A stretch of 64,000 bases of DNA. Origin: Azolla caroliniana. Its lineage: Eukaryota > Polypodiophyta. The position numbers were made by a program, and so were the translations under genes. This document shows, one piece after another, positions 33,964 to 44,800 of this stretch (its first letter is position 1; every line of letters begins with the position of its first letter). The notes under the pieces are model-generated. The model saw nothing but the letters and a program-made list of their open reading frames with translations. It was not told where the DNA came from and did not search any database. Location: assembly GCA_043228905.1 (NCBI GenBank), contig JBHGNT010000020.1:1302001-1366000 (forward strand), read 5' to 3'.

Positions 33964-35133
33964 ATGGCCACCGTTAGCGCTGAAGAGTATCAATCCGTTT
34001 TCTCGGAATTTCAATGCTTGAAAGAGAAGTTTCATGCTTTGGAACAAGAAAATCAACGCTTGTTGGGGGATCTTCAGCAAATTTCCTTAGAAAAGCAGCA
34101 AACGCAACAACAGCATGGGGAACTTGCGTTACGCGTGCAACAACTCGAAGCAACCATCGTAGCAATGCAACAACAAGGGCACGGAGCACAAGGGATTCAT
34201 AAAGAACCCAAGATTGGCCTTCCCACGAAGTTCGATGGAACGCGATCGCAGTTTAGAGGGTTTCTTAACCAGGTACGGTTAGTTATTCAAATGCATCCGT
34301 CCCGATATCCCACCGATGCATCACGAGTGGGTTTAGTAGGCACGTTGTTAAATGGCTCAGCATTAGCATGGTTCGCTCCGCTACTAGAAAAGGAATCTCC
34401 AGTACTAAATAATTTTGAAGAATTCATAAGTGAGTTTAAAGCATGTTTTGGAGATACTGACAGCATAAGGACTGCAATCAACAAAATCCGGCGATTACGC
34501 CAAGGTGACCGTCCAGCCTCCGCATATGCTGCAGATTTCCGCCTACTCGCCGCCGATATCCCCTGGGATGATCAAGCATTGATGGAGCAGTTCCGCTATG
34601 GTCTACGCAACGATGTCAAGGATTTACTCTTGACTTTCCCTGAAGAGCCAAAATCATTAACAGAAGCAATCAGTCGAGCGGTCAGATGTGACAACCGCCT
34701 CTTCGAGCGACGTTCGGAACGACAATTTCAGATGCCGAGGGCAAGATCCGAGCCTACCTATGCCTCAGTGGTAGCGAAACCTTTTCAAAGGGAGTCACAT
34801 AATGCGCCTCCAGTAAGTACTCCAACTCCAATGGAAATTGACACTACACGTCGTCGTGGGCCGCTATCGGAGGAGGAAAAGCAACGACGCCGAACAAACC
34901 GATTATGCCTTTATTGCGGTGGACCAGGGCATATCGCGATAAACTGTCCCCATAGACCAAGAAGGCAGGTAAACCAAGTCATTGTTAGTTCTGACTATAC
35001 TAAACCCGAGTCTATTTCAGTAGGAATCTCTGATAATCCTCATAGTCATAATAGTCCTAATAGTACTAATAGTCCGAATCTCGCAAACAAATTTGATGTC
35101 CTTAGCCAATTAGAAGAAGAGTTAAACGACTAA
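33964..35133 (+). CDS. gag: chromovirus Gag
   Basis: 389 residues. The start at 33964 (ATGGCCACC, good plant context) follows the leader. Residues about 15-70 form a Gln/Glu-rich coiled coil (FQCLKEKFHALEQENQRL). The retrotransposon capsid domain follows at about 80-235 (GLPTKFDGTRSQFRGFLNQV, FISEFKACFG, YAADFRLLAADIPW). A CCHC zinc knuckle CLYCGGPGHIAINC lies near residues 315-328. The protein forms the virus-like particle and binds the RNA. It ends EEELND-stop, with the shift heptamer in the last codons. Complete and intact. Confidence 0.93.
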   Translation: MATVSAEEYQSVFSEFQCLKEKFHALEQENQRLLGDLQQISLEKQQTQQQHGELALRVQQLEATIVAMQQQGHGAQGIHKEPKIGLPTKFDGTRSQFRGFLNQVRLVIQMHPSRYPTDASRVGLVGTLLNGSALAWFAPLLEKESPVLNNFEEFISEFKACFGDTDSIRTAINKIRRLRQGDRPASAYAADFRLLAADIPWDDQALMEQFRYGLRNDVKDLLLTFPEEPKSLTEAISRAVRCDNRLFERRSERQFQMPRARSEPTYASVVAKPFQRESHNAPPVSTPTPMEIDTTRRRGPLSEEEKQRRRTNRLCLYCGGPGHIAINCPHRPRRQVNQVIVSSDYTKPESISVGISDNPHSHNSPNSTNSPNLANKFDVLSQLEEELND

Positions 35134-38100
35134 GTCCAGCCAAAATAGGAGCCGTTTGGTTGGACAGCCCTAGATCTGTGCAGCCCATTAGTGGTTCCAT
35201 TCCCTCTAAGCAAGTTAGTGATGTGTTCGTAGTCCAAGTAGCAGTTAGTACTAAAAGTACCCCTCCAGTACATACCTTAGCCCTTCTAGATTCTGGAGCT
35301 AATTCTTGCTTCATGGATAGGAATTTTGCCCGAGCTCATCAGATATCTCTCAGAAAGCTCCCATGTCCAGCCTCAGTAGTAGTCATTGATGGTCGTCCCA
35401 TTGCTTCTGGTAATATCATAGAAGAGTCGGAACCCGTTAATATTGTCCTAGATAACTTAACATGTGTAGTATCATTTAATATTATTAGTATTCCAGAACA
35501 TCCCATAGTTTTAGGATTACCATGGTTTGAGTTACATGACCCAGACATAGATTGGAGGACAAGGGAAATCCGGTTGCGACAAACCCAAGGATCTACCCAG
35601 AAGGTTGCAACCATTTCGCTACGTCAGTTGCGTGAGGAAGGGCGCAAGGAGGAAATGTTTCTCTTTGCAATATCAGTACAACCCTCCAGCACCACCAAAG
35701 AGGAGTCCACCGTTCAACTTCCCGAGAAGTATCGTCAGTATGCTGATGTGTTCGATAAAGTACAAGCCAACACACTTCCTCATCATCGGCCGTACGACTG
35801 CGCCATCGACTTACAACCGGGAAAAGAGCCGCCATGGGGGCCGATCTACAATTTGTCACCAACCGAGCTAGAAGTCCTTCGAGCCTATATAGAGGAGAAT
35901 TTGGAGAACGGTTTCATTCGGCATTCGAAATCTCCAGCCGGCGCACCCATTTTCTTCGTCAAGAAAAAAGATGGCTCGCTTCGACTCGTTGTAGATTACC
36001 GTGGCTTGAATAAGGTCACAGTAAGAAATAGGTATGCTCTTCCCCTTATCTCAAGTCTTTTAGAACGGATCAACGGTGCCAGGTTCTTCACGAAGATCGA
36101 CTTACGAGGAGCCTATAACCTCGTACGGATCCGACCAGGAGATGAATGGAAGACCGCGTTTCGCACCAGATATGGGCACTTCGAGTATACGGTCATGCCG
36201 TTCGGACTCACTAATGCGCCGGCAGTCTTCCAGCACATGGCGAATGATATATTTCGAGATCTCTTGGATGATTTTTTGATCATCTATTTGGATGATCTAC
36301 TGGTTTATTCAAAGACCCAAGAAGAACATGATTCTCATGTACTATTAGTACTAAAACGACTTCGAGAACATGGTCTGTATGCAAAGTTAGAGAAATGTAG
36401 TTTCGGGTGCAACCAAGTGGAGTTTCTCGGCTATGTCATCTCCTCAGAAGGCATATCTATGGACCCAGCCAAGGTCAAAACGGTGATAGAATGGCACACT
36501 CCGCGTTCGGTGCGGGATGTGCAATGCTTCCTAGGCTTTGCAAATTTCTACCGGAAGTTCATACAAAATTACTCAAAAATTGTGCTGCCTCTCACACAGC
36601 TCACCAGGAAGGGACAATCATTCATTTGGTCTAAAGAGACGGACATGGCTTTCGAGAGTCTTAAGAAGGCGTTTACATCAGCTCCAATTTTAGGTCATGT
36701 GGATCCGGAAAAACCATTCATTATCGAAGCTGATGCATCGGATTTCGCATTGGGGAGCATTCTGTCACAACAGGGTAACGACGAGAAGCTACATCCTGTG
36801 GCTTTCCACTCCCGTAAGTTTGACGCCGCCGAAATCAACTACGAAATTCATGATAAAGAGCTATTAGCAATAGTTGATTCTTTTATGCAATGGAGGCATT
36901 TCCTGGAGGGATCTCCTCATCAGGTCACTGTATTCAGTGACCACAAGAACCTTGCCTACTTTCAAGATGCTCGTGTACTGAATCGACGTCAAGCTCGGTG
37001 GGCCCACTTCCTCACACGCTTCGACTTCAAAATTACATATCGTCCGGGGAAGCACCAAGGGAAGGCAGATGCATTATCACGGCGTTCGTATCTAACACCA
37101 CGTCCCGGTGAGCCAGCTTTCGATAACCAGAAGCAAGTAATCTTGGGTCCAGCACGACTGCAAGCAGCACAGATCTTTGACATGCCCGTGGATTCCGACA
37201 TTACCAATACTATACGTGAGGACTTGAAGACTGACGCTTTCGCCCAAGCTATACTAGCACAAATTGACCCCTCTCGAGCGTCATGTTCACAATCACAATC
37301 ACCAGGTACGGATTATCGGCAATTCAAATACTGTGATGGATTACTCTTCTTTAAAGAACTTTTGTATGTTCCTAATGGTTCTTGCCGCCTTCGAGTAGTA
37401 CAAAACTGCCATGACACATATACAGCAGGACATTTTGGTAGTACTAAAACATTAGATTTAGTACAACGATCATTCTGGTGGCCCCGTATGCGACAATTTG
37501 TCGAAGATTTTGTTCGGACTTGCGATACATGCTGCAGAGCGAAAATGCCAAGACATCATCCATATGGTTTATTAGAACCATTACCAATTCCAAGCAAGCC
37601 ATGGCAATCCATTGCTCTTGACTTCATTACAGATCTTCCAGTCTCTAAGGGATTCAGTGCGATTCTCACAGTGGTGGATCGATATACGAAGATGGCTCAT
37701 TTCTTACCATGTACTAAAGAAATATCTAGTGAAGACACCGCCGAAATTGTCATGCGGGAAGTATGTCGGCATCATGGACTCCCTGATAATATCATCAGCG
37801 ATCGTGGACCCCAGTTTGTGTCAAAATTCTGGAAGCACCTTTTTAAAATGCTGAAGGTCACTTGTAACCTCTCCTCCGGCTACCACCCACAAACCGACGG
37901 TCAAGCCGAACGAACAAATCAAACACTGGAGCAGTATCTGCGGTGCTTTCTCAATTATCATCAGAATGACTGGGCAGATATTCTTCAGTTCGCCGAATTT
38001 GCCTATAATAACGCTATCCACGCATCGACTAAAGTCACGCCATTCTACGCTTATACGGGATATCATCCCCGGTGGTGTGTCCTTGAAACCCCAGAAGTGT

Positions 38101-38717
38101 CCACAAATCCTTGCGCGGAGGATCGTTTGGAGCGGTTACGCAAGATACAAGCGGATTTATCTACTCAACTCCAGCAAGCTCAACAATCACACAAGGACTA
38201 CGCAGATCGTCATCGACTTCCATCCAGTTTTAACATTGGAGATCGGGTGTGGCTGCTACGACGACACATCAAGACTACTCGCCCATGTGAGAAGTTGGAT
38301 TATCGACGATTAGGTCCTTTCCGTATTATCGGGAAGATTAATGATGTCGCTTTTCGTCTCGAGCTACCTCCGCAACTTCGGATACACCCGGTGTTTCATA
38401 GTTCTCTCCTCGAACCCTATCACGAGAGCACTATCCCAGGACGTACTATACAACCTCCACCTCCTATCGAGCTCGAAGATGGACCTGAGTATGAGGTCGC
38501 TGCCATCCTCGATTCCAAGATTGTTCGCAACAAGCTCTACTATCTAGTCGATTGGCTAGGATATAGTCCCAGCGAGCGTACTTGGGAACCGATCGAGAAT
38601 GTGACCAATGCTCGTGCTCTTCTAGAAGACTTCCATCGACAATATCCCGAGAAACCGGGTCCTCAATCCAAAACGACTCGTGAAACTCGTCGTTTTAAAG
38701 GGGGGATAGTGTCATAA
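35106..38717 (+). CDS. pol: chromovirus Pol (PR-RT-RH-IN-chromodomain), reached by -1 frameshift
   Basis: Open from 35106 in the -1 frame relative to gag, about 1203 codons, with no ATG near its beginning, so expression as Gag-Pol is inferred. Counting from 35106: protease DSGANS at about residue 62; RT with FFTKIDLRGAYN and the active site YLDD at about 394; RNase H starting EADASDFAL near 541. The integrase zinc region (H..H..CDTCC) lies near 770-805, with catalytic D, D, E near 838 (DFITDLP), 899 (SDRGPQF) and 935 (QAERTNQ). The chromodomain is at about 1129-1190 (EYEVAAILDSKI, YYLVDWLGYSPSERTWEP). That domain targets integration to marked chromatin in relatives. No frame breaks, so it is potentially active. 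Confidence 0.93.
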   Translation, partial: PIRRRVKRLSPAKIGAVWLDSPRSVQPISGSIPSKQVSDVFVVQVAVSTKSTPPVHTLALLDSGANSCFMDRNFARAHQISLRKLPCPASVVVIDGRPIASGNIIEESEPVNIVLDNLTCVVSFNIISIPEHPIVLGLPWFELHDPDIDWRTREIRLRQTQGSTQKVATISLRQLREEGRKEEMFLFAISVQPSSTTKEESTVQLPEKYRQYADVFDKVQANTLPHHRPYDCAIDLQPGKEPPWGPIYNLSPTELEVLRAYIEENLENGFIRHSKSPAGAPIFFVKKKDGSLRLVVDYRGLNKVTVRNRYALPLISSLLERINGARFFTKIDLRGAYNLVRIRPGDEWKTAFRTRYGHFEYTVMPFGLTNAPAVFQHMANDIFRDLLDDFLIIYLDDLLVYSKTQEEHDSHVLLVLKRLREHGLYAKLEKCSFGCNQVEFLGYVISSEGISMDPAKVKTVIEWHTPRSVRDVQCFLGFANFYRKFIQNYSKIVLPLTQLTRKGQSFIWSKETDMAFESLKKAFTSAPILGHVDPEKPFIIEADASDFALGSILSQQGNDEKLHPVAFHSRKFDAAEINYEIHDKELLAIVDSFMQWRHFLEGSPHQVTVFSDHKNLAYFQDARVLNRRQARWAHFLTRFDFKITYRPGKHQGKADALSRRSYLTPRPGEPAFDNQKQVILGPARLQAAQIFDMPVDSDITNTIREDLKTDAFAQAILAQIDPSRASCSQSQSPGTDYRQFKYCDGLLFFKELLYVPNGSCRLRVVQNCHDTYTAGHFGSTKTLDLVQRSFWWPRMRQFVEDFVRTCDTCCRAKMPRHHPYGLLEPLPIPSKPWQSIALDFITDLPVSKGFSAILTVVDRYTKMAHFLPCTKEISSEDTAEIVMREVCRHHGLPDNIISDRGPQFVSKFWKHLFKMLKVTCNLSSGYHPQTDGQAERTNQTLEQYLRCFLNYHQNDWADILQFAEFAYNNAIHASTKVTPFYAYTGYHPRWCVLETPEVSTNPCAEDRLERLRKIQADLSTQLQQAQQSHKDYADRHRLPSSFNIGDRVWLLRRHIKTTRPCEKLDYRRLGPFRIIGKINDVAFRLELPPQLRIHPVFHSSLLEPYHESTIPGRTIQPPPPIELEDGPEYEVAAILDSKIVRNKLYYLVDWLGYSPSERTWEPIENVTNARALLEDFHRQYPEKPGPQSKTTRETRRFKGGIVS
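35121..35165 (+). promoter_or_regulatory. -1 ribosomal frameshift signal at gag-pol junction
   Basis: The heptamer GTTAAAC (35121-35127) lies in the correct phase (G TTA AAC) two codons before the gag stop. After a 6-nt spacer, GTCCAGCCAAA (35134-35144) pairs with TTTGGTTGGAC (35155-35165) over 11 bp with one G-T pair and a 10-nt loop. GTTAAAC is a known slippery site in an arterivirus. The heptamer is conserved in copies A (7734-7740) and B (56694-56700). Confidence 0.75.
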
Positions 38718-38999
38718 CTAGACTCGAACCCATAACCTTTTGTTACACGGGTCGAGACTTTACCATTAGGTTATGAGTTGTAATTTGAAGGATATTATTT
38801 TCATTTAGGTTTTATTAGGAAATTGATGTATATTCCAGATTTCTCTGGAACATTCTAGAAACTTCAGGAGTATTCCTGAAGACACTATAAAAGGAGGCGC
38901 AAGGCATTAGTTCGAACCAAATCGGTTCAACGCCAGTCTTAAGCCTTCTAACTACTGTTGTATATCTTCCGTCATATAATACATATATCTTTCGCATCA

Positions 39000-39037
<38 letters not shown>

Positions 39038-39170
39038 ACTCATTCCTTCTCTCAAAGTTCGACACCTCTCATAGTACTAATCCTTCTCTGTCTTAGTACT
39101 ATTCCCCAACAATAGTACTAATCCTTCTTTTAGTACTAATTCCTTCTCTGCCTTAATAGAGTTCCTGACA
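38710..39170 (+). repeat. 3' LTR of intact chromovirus
   Basis: 461 bp, apparently identical to 33415-33875. It is preceded by the polypurine tract AAAGGGGGGATAG and begins inside the last codons of pol. Confidence 0.95.
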
Positions 39171-39175
39171 GATAT

Positions 39176-39640
39176 AACGTGCACACGAACTACCGTAGCA
39201 GCAACGACACCCCGGGCGGACCGGAGGACGAAGGATCGGACACCTTACCAACACCGGAACTGGAATTGCTAAGGCTGGAACCTCCAGAAGCAGAAGCAGA
39301 CGAAGAGCGACCTCCGACACCGGAAGTCGAGGAGGAGAGGCCTCCATCACCAAAAGAAAAGGAAAGACCACCGACGCTGGAGACAAATCAGGAACGACCA
39401 CCGACGCCGGAAAAAAACCAGGAACGACCACCAACACCACCAGCCCGCGCACCGATACCGGACGACGACATGCCGTTCCAGTACTCCAAGTATAGAGATG
39501 ATCCGGACGCGGAAGCTCATGTTCACGCCTTTGAATAGACATGGGAAGCAAACCATGTGTCCCAGCGATTGACCCCGGAGGAAGAGGAACGCTCTAAGAT
39601 AGCGGAATTTGGTGTCACATTGGAGGGACCAGCAGCAAGA
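39176..39640 (+). pseudogene. gag remnant of the non-autonomous element
   Basis: A proline/glutamate-rich repeat region (several ERPPTP units) leads into DDPDAEAHVHAFE, TAG, then TWEANHVSQRLTPEEEERSK and FGVTLEGPAARWR. The last parts match the start of a Ty3 capsid domain (--DP--H---FE--, then F-LTL-G-A--W). The frame then passes to the coiled-coil frame by one base. The rest of the capsid domain and a zinc knuckle are absent. Confidence 0.6.
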
Positions 39641-41106
39641 TGGCGGCGGACGCAGAACAGGCGGGAAAGGAGAGCGCCAGCCGGAAGCGGCCAACGGATG
39701 CGCAGGAGGAACCACCGGTACGGCCCGTAAAGATTACACTCCGCCGACCGGTGAATAGAGAAGCGGACCCCTTGGTGGCGAAACTCAATGCCGGGACTCA
39801 GGAAGAGAAAATAGAGGAGGAGCCTACGGAGCACCTCCAACGACGGTCGTCAGCAAGGACCGTTGAGGCAGCCGGGAAACGTTCGGACCCTCAGACGGAG
39901 GGAACACCGGCTCCCCATACTGAGACTCCCACGCCAAGGGAGGAACCGGAACCGGTGCGCATGGCACCGGAATCAGAAGCCCTTGCACCACCGGCAGCAC
40001 TGACAAGTCCCGTTCCGCCAGAGCCGGAAAGGTCAATGCAGCCTCCCTCGGCCAACCAAGAAGAAGCGCAAGGGGAACCAGGACAGCAGGGTGGTCCACG
40101 GGCAGAAACAGAATTGCAACTCGGCGCAATCAGGCGGGACCACCCACCCACAAGCGAGCCCATCCATCAAACCTCCGTGCAAGCGCAACAACAATGCACC
40201 GGTAGCCTGTGGCTCTGGTGGATAGGCGAACAGATTGCCGAAGAAGTGGGGTATATTGAGGCGGAAGAAAGAGCGCAAAGCGAACGGGTGTTCGTCACAA
40301 CCGAACAACTAGAGACGGCCCAGTCCAGAATCTGGTGCCTTGAAAAAGACTTGGATCAGGTCACGACAGAAATGGCCAAAATGGCCTTAACGGCAACACA
40401 GATCCAAGCACCGGTGACTTCGGTAAGTGTACAGAATAAAGAAACAGACCAACCTGTACATACTAATAAGACCCCGGCAACGGAAACCGTTCCAGAGAGA
40501 GATGTAGCGCAAGCCCAGGAGCTTGCGGAATTGAGAGATGAACTTGCCGCACAAGAAGCGCTAAGGAGCCATGAATGGGAATTGAAGACAGCGGCTGAAG
40601 CAGAATTAAAGAAGATTGCTGAGAACCTCCGCCGGGCAGAGGAGAGCCTCCGGAAAGGCCATCAAGCTTACGACCGGTTAAGGGAGGAAAAAGACAAAGT
40701 GTTGTAGGAAAAGGACAAGCTGCGGAAGACGGCGGAAACGGAAATTGAACGGCTAAAGGAGGAGCTCCGCCAGTAGAAGAACCGCAAGGACCGGGCCCGT
40801 CGACAGATCAATGTATGGCTCAAGCAAAAGACAGATGATTTTGAGCACCTGCACCGAGACTACAAATAGCTGGAAACGGAGCATAAGGAACGGATGGCCG
40901 AGCTCCGGCAGGAAGTTGATCGGGCCGCGATGGCGCTCGCCGACGAACGAGCGGAAAATACAAGACGGTTGGACGAGGCGGAGAAGGTTCGGATGGAGCT
41001 CCAGAGGCAGTAGCAGGAAGAAAGGGAGAGAGCATCAACGATATTGCAAAAATTACAAAGCACATATCAAGGGCAATTGACGCATTACACGGAGTAGGCG
41101 GAAGAC
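39640..41106 (+). pseudogene. coiled-coil protein of the non-autonomous element, first part
   Basis: 355 open codons (39640-40704), then the same frame continues to 41106 with TAG codons at 40705, 40774, 40867, 41011 and 41095 and no TAA or TGA. The N-terminal part is Pro/Glu-rich and disordered. From about 40210 it is a long heptad-rich coiled coil (AEERAQSERVFVTTEQLE, ELAELRDELAAQEALRS). The frame continues after the copia at 46583. No known enzyme domain. A structural role with gag is a guess. Confidence 0.6.
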
Positions 41107-41784
41107 TGTTGGGATTACGGTCCCTCCGGATGGGATGTCCGGAGATGAATGACGGCAAGCCCGGTTGCGGTTACGGAACCGGATGATGAAGAGTACCCGG
41201 CATGAAGCCGGATGAAGAGTACCCGGATGCGGATCCGGATGATGAAGAGTACCCGGCATGAAGCCGGATGAAGAGTACCCGGATACGGATCCGGATGATG
41301 AAGACCCCGGCTACGGAGCCGGATGACGAATGTACCCGGAGAGAGATCCGGATGCAGGGACATATTTGTGAATATGTTTGCTAAGAGCCCTTGAGGCTAT
41401 ATTTGTAAATAGCCCGAAAGTCATATATGTATAAATATGACTTAGGGCAAACAGTTTTAAGTTGTTGCTCAATTTTTCATGAGAAGTGAGAGCAGCCGAG
41501 AGAGAGAGAGAGAGAGACGAAGAGGTCGTTGCCTCTGTGTATTACCGCCGCCTGTGGCGAAGACATGAGCTCAAGGTTGTTGCCTTGAAGCTTCACCATT
41601 GTACATCTCTGTTCATAGTGATAGTTGGAGTTTGAGAACTCCCGTGGTTTTTCCCAGTTAGGGTTTTCCACGTAAAACATCCAGTGTACCTTTCTCTCTA
41701 TTGTTTTGTGCATTTCCTATTTCCTGTTTTTTTTCTGTGAGTTGATCCCATTCCTCGGTTGTGGCCGAGCACTGTCGTCTAACA
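41107..41784 (+). repeat. 5' LTR of intact copia
   Basis: 678 bp, TGTTGGG to TCTAACA. U3 holds a 56 bp tandem repeat of CCGGATGATGAAGAGTACCC type (about 41180-41310). The hairpin is at 41395-41414, upstream of TATAAATATGACTTAGGG, and a GA-repeat follows. Confidence 0.96.
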
Positions 41785-41787
41785 AAT

Positions 41788-41799
41788 TGGTATCAGAGC
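41788..41799 (+). other. primer binding site for initiator tRNA-Met
   Basis: TGGTATCAGAGC lies 3 nt after the 5' LTR, the standard plant copia primer site. Confidence 0.93.
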
Positions 41800-41815
41800 G
41801 ACGGTAACACAGAAA

Positions 41816-44800
41816 ATGGAAGGCGGCGGTAGTGGGCCTCCGGGCATGATGGTGCTGAACGCGCAGAACTATGCCGACTGGAAGATAAAGATGGAGGATC
41901 TGCTCATTGTTCGGGACCTGTATGAACCGATCGACAGGTCGGAAATACCCAAGGGGGTACTTGAGACGGAGTGGAGGCTTCTGAACCGGAAAGCCGTTGC
42001 AACCATTCGGCAATACGTCGACGTGAGCGTTCTACAACACGTGGCGAACGACACCAACGCATATGAGATGTGGAGGAAGCTGTCGGGCCTCTACGAGAGG
42101 AAGAATGCGTTGAACCGGACCTCCCTGATGAGAAAGATAGTGAACCTCAAGTACCGGGACGGCGAGAGTATGGTGGAACACGTAAGCACGTTCATGGGAT
42201 TCGTGAACCAGCTTGCGGCGATCAAGTTCCCGTTGGAGGATGCAATGCAAGCCATCATCCTGATGTGTACTTTGCCGGACAGCTGGGAGAACTTGGTGGT
42301 GACTCTCAGCACCTCCTGCACCGAAGATAACTTGTCTCTACAAACGGTAAAGACAAGCATTTTGAACGAAGAAGCGCGTCGGAGAGATAAAGAACCGGCC
42401 TCCGACTTGAAGGCGCTGCTTACCGAATCGGAATGGGGAAGACATCGGAACCGGAGTCCGCAAAGACGGGAGAAGTCGGGGACCCGGTCGCAGTCAAGAG
42501 GAAGGCCCACATGCTTCCACTGTGGGAAGACGGGGCACTTCCGGAAGAATTGTCGGCATTACCGAAAAGACAACGGAGCCGACGACACCGATTCGAAGAA
42601 GTCACCGGAGAGAAACGGTGCATACCGGGGAGCCACGAACCGGAGAGGTCCGGATCGGCGAGGGCAGGACCGGAAAGGAACGACGGCACTCGCGGCAAGT
42701 GAAGAAGAAATCATGCTCATTACCGAAGAGAGGGAGCTGAACCTTGCCGGCGTAGAGATGACCTGGGTGGTCGATTCCGGAGCGTCGTTCCACCTGACCC
42801 CGGAGAAGAAATACTTCTCATCCTACACAGCCGGTGAGCACGGCTGTGTCCGGATGGGAAATGAAGGTACATGCCGGATTGCCGGCATAGGAGACGTGTG
42901 GTTAACAACCCCAACCGGATGCAAGATGCTGTTGAAGGATGTGCGACACGTTCCGGAGGTCCGATTGAACCTGATCTCGGCCGGGAGGCTAGATGATGAA
43001 GGCTACACGGGTAGCATCCGGAACGGCGTAATGAAGTTCAGCAAGGGGAGCCTGATAGTGGCTCGGGCCCGGAAAGTCAACACACTGTACCTGATGAATG
43101 CCCGGTTATGTCCGGAAGAGCTGAATGTGGCAGCCGACACTGCCGGTGAGCTGTGGCACAAAAGACTGTGCCACATGAGTGAGAAGGGGATGAAGAGGCT
43201 TGCAGAAGACAACCTTATTCCAGTGAAGCATGTGCACCTGGAGAAGTGCACCGACTGGCTGGCCGGTAAGCAAAACCGGACCTCCTTCCACTCAAGGCCA
43301 CCGACGAGACGTAGCGCACCATTGGAGTTGGTGCACACTGATGTGTGTCAGGTAGAAACGAAGTCACATGGCGGAGCCCAGTACTTCGTGACATTCATTG
43401 ATGACCACAGCCGGAAGCTGTGGACGGCACCGTTGAAGACAAAGGACCAAGTGTTGTGCGTCTTCAAAGAACTCCACGCGAGAGTGGAAAGGGAATCCGG
43501 CAAGAAGCTGAAAGCGATACGAGCGGATAACGGAGGGGAATACCGGGGGCAGTTCCAGGAGTACTGTCGCTCGAAGGGAATCCGACTCGAGTTTACTGTG
43601 CCGAAGACGCCGGAACTGAACGGGCTGGCCGAGAGGATGAACCGGACCATAATGGAGAGAGTCCGGAGTATGCTGGCGCATGCGAAATTACCCAAGGGAT
43701 TTTGGGCTGAGGCAATGTCGACGGCGACGTATGTGATAAATAGATCACCCTCAGTGCCTTTGGACGGAGACACGCCGCAGAAAGTGTGGACCGGTAAGGA
43801 AGTGTCCTACCGGCATCTGAAGGCGTTCGGGTGTCTCGCATACGTGCATGTGGCAAAGGACCGGAGAGGAAAGTTAGATCCAAAGACCCGGCCATGCATA
43901 TTCCTCGGTTACGGCGACGACGAGTTCGGCTACCGAGTATGGGACCCGGTCGACAAGAAGATATTCAGGAGTCGAGATATCATCTTCATGGAGAACAAGA
44001 CACTCGCCGACTGGGAGTCGGAGAAGAAGATGAAGAGCTCCAAGTCGACCGGTGAGGATCAACTCTACGAGGAGCAGTCCCAACCGGCAAGGGACCGGTT
44101 AGCACTCGAGGACCCGGCCGAAGACGGTGAAGAAACAGAACCGGCCGAAGAAGATGAAAATGATACCGGAACCGGCCCCGATCCCGAAATGGATTCGGAT
44201 GAAGAAGAATCGGAAGAACCGGTTACCGAAGCTCCGGAACGGAGATATCCTCTAAGAGAGAGAAGGGCCCCCCGGAGATTTCCGGAACCAGAGCACGTGC
44301 TGCTAACCGACGAGGGGGAGCCGGAGAGCTTTGAAGAAGCAAAGCATGACACCCAGAGCCGCAGGTGGTTAAGTGCCATGCAGGACGAGATGGATTCCCT
44401 GCATGAGAACCACACATATGAACTTGTGGAGTTGCCGAAAGGAAAACGGGCACTCCGTAACAAGTGGGTGTTCAAGCTGAAACCGGGAGATGCCGGAAAC
44501 CCCCCGAGATACAAAGCCAGGATCGTGGTGAAGGGGTTCCAGCAGAAGAAGGGCGTCGACTTCGACGAGATATTTGCCCCGGTAGTGAAGATGACCTCCA
44601 TCCGGACGGTGCTGAGCATTGCGGCAAGCATGGACCTCGAGGTAGAACAGATGGACGTGAAGACGGCATTCCTTCACGGTGACCTCGAAGAAGAGATCTA
44701 CATGCAGCAGCCGGAAGGATTCGAGAAGAAAGGGAAGGAGCACCTGGTATGCCGGTTGAAGAAGAGCCTTTACGGACTGAAGCAGGCTCCCCGGCAATGG

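Larger units (their letters stand above)
33415..39170 (+). mobile_element. intact Ty3 chromovirus, self-priming type, target duplication GATAT
   Basis: 5756 bp, flanked by GATAT at 33410-33414 and 39171-39175. The 461 bp LTRs appear identical by eye, so insertion is recent. Gag is complete, and pol carries protease, RT, RNase H, integrase and a C-terminal chromodomain. The primer site is not a tRNA complement but is complementary to the predicted 5' end of the element's own RNA. Three decayed relatives (copies A, B and C) occur in the window. Confidence 0.95.

Noticed and set aside
34602-38066. Short ORFs in other frames over the chromovirus gag-pol
   Set aside because: They overlap conserved catalytic domains and have no features of their own.
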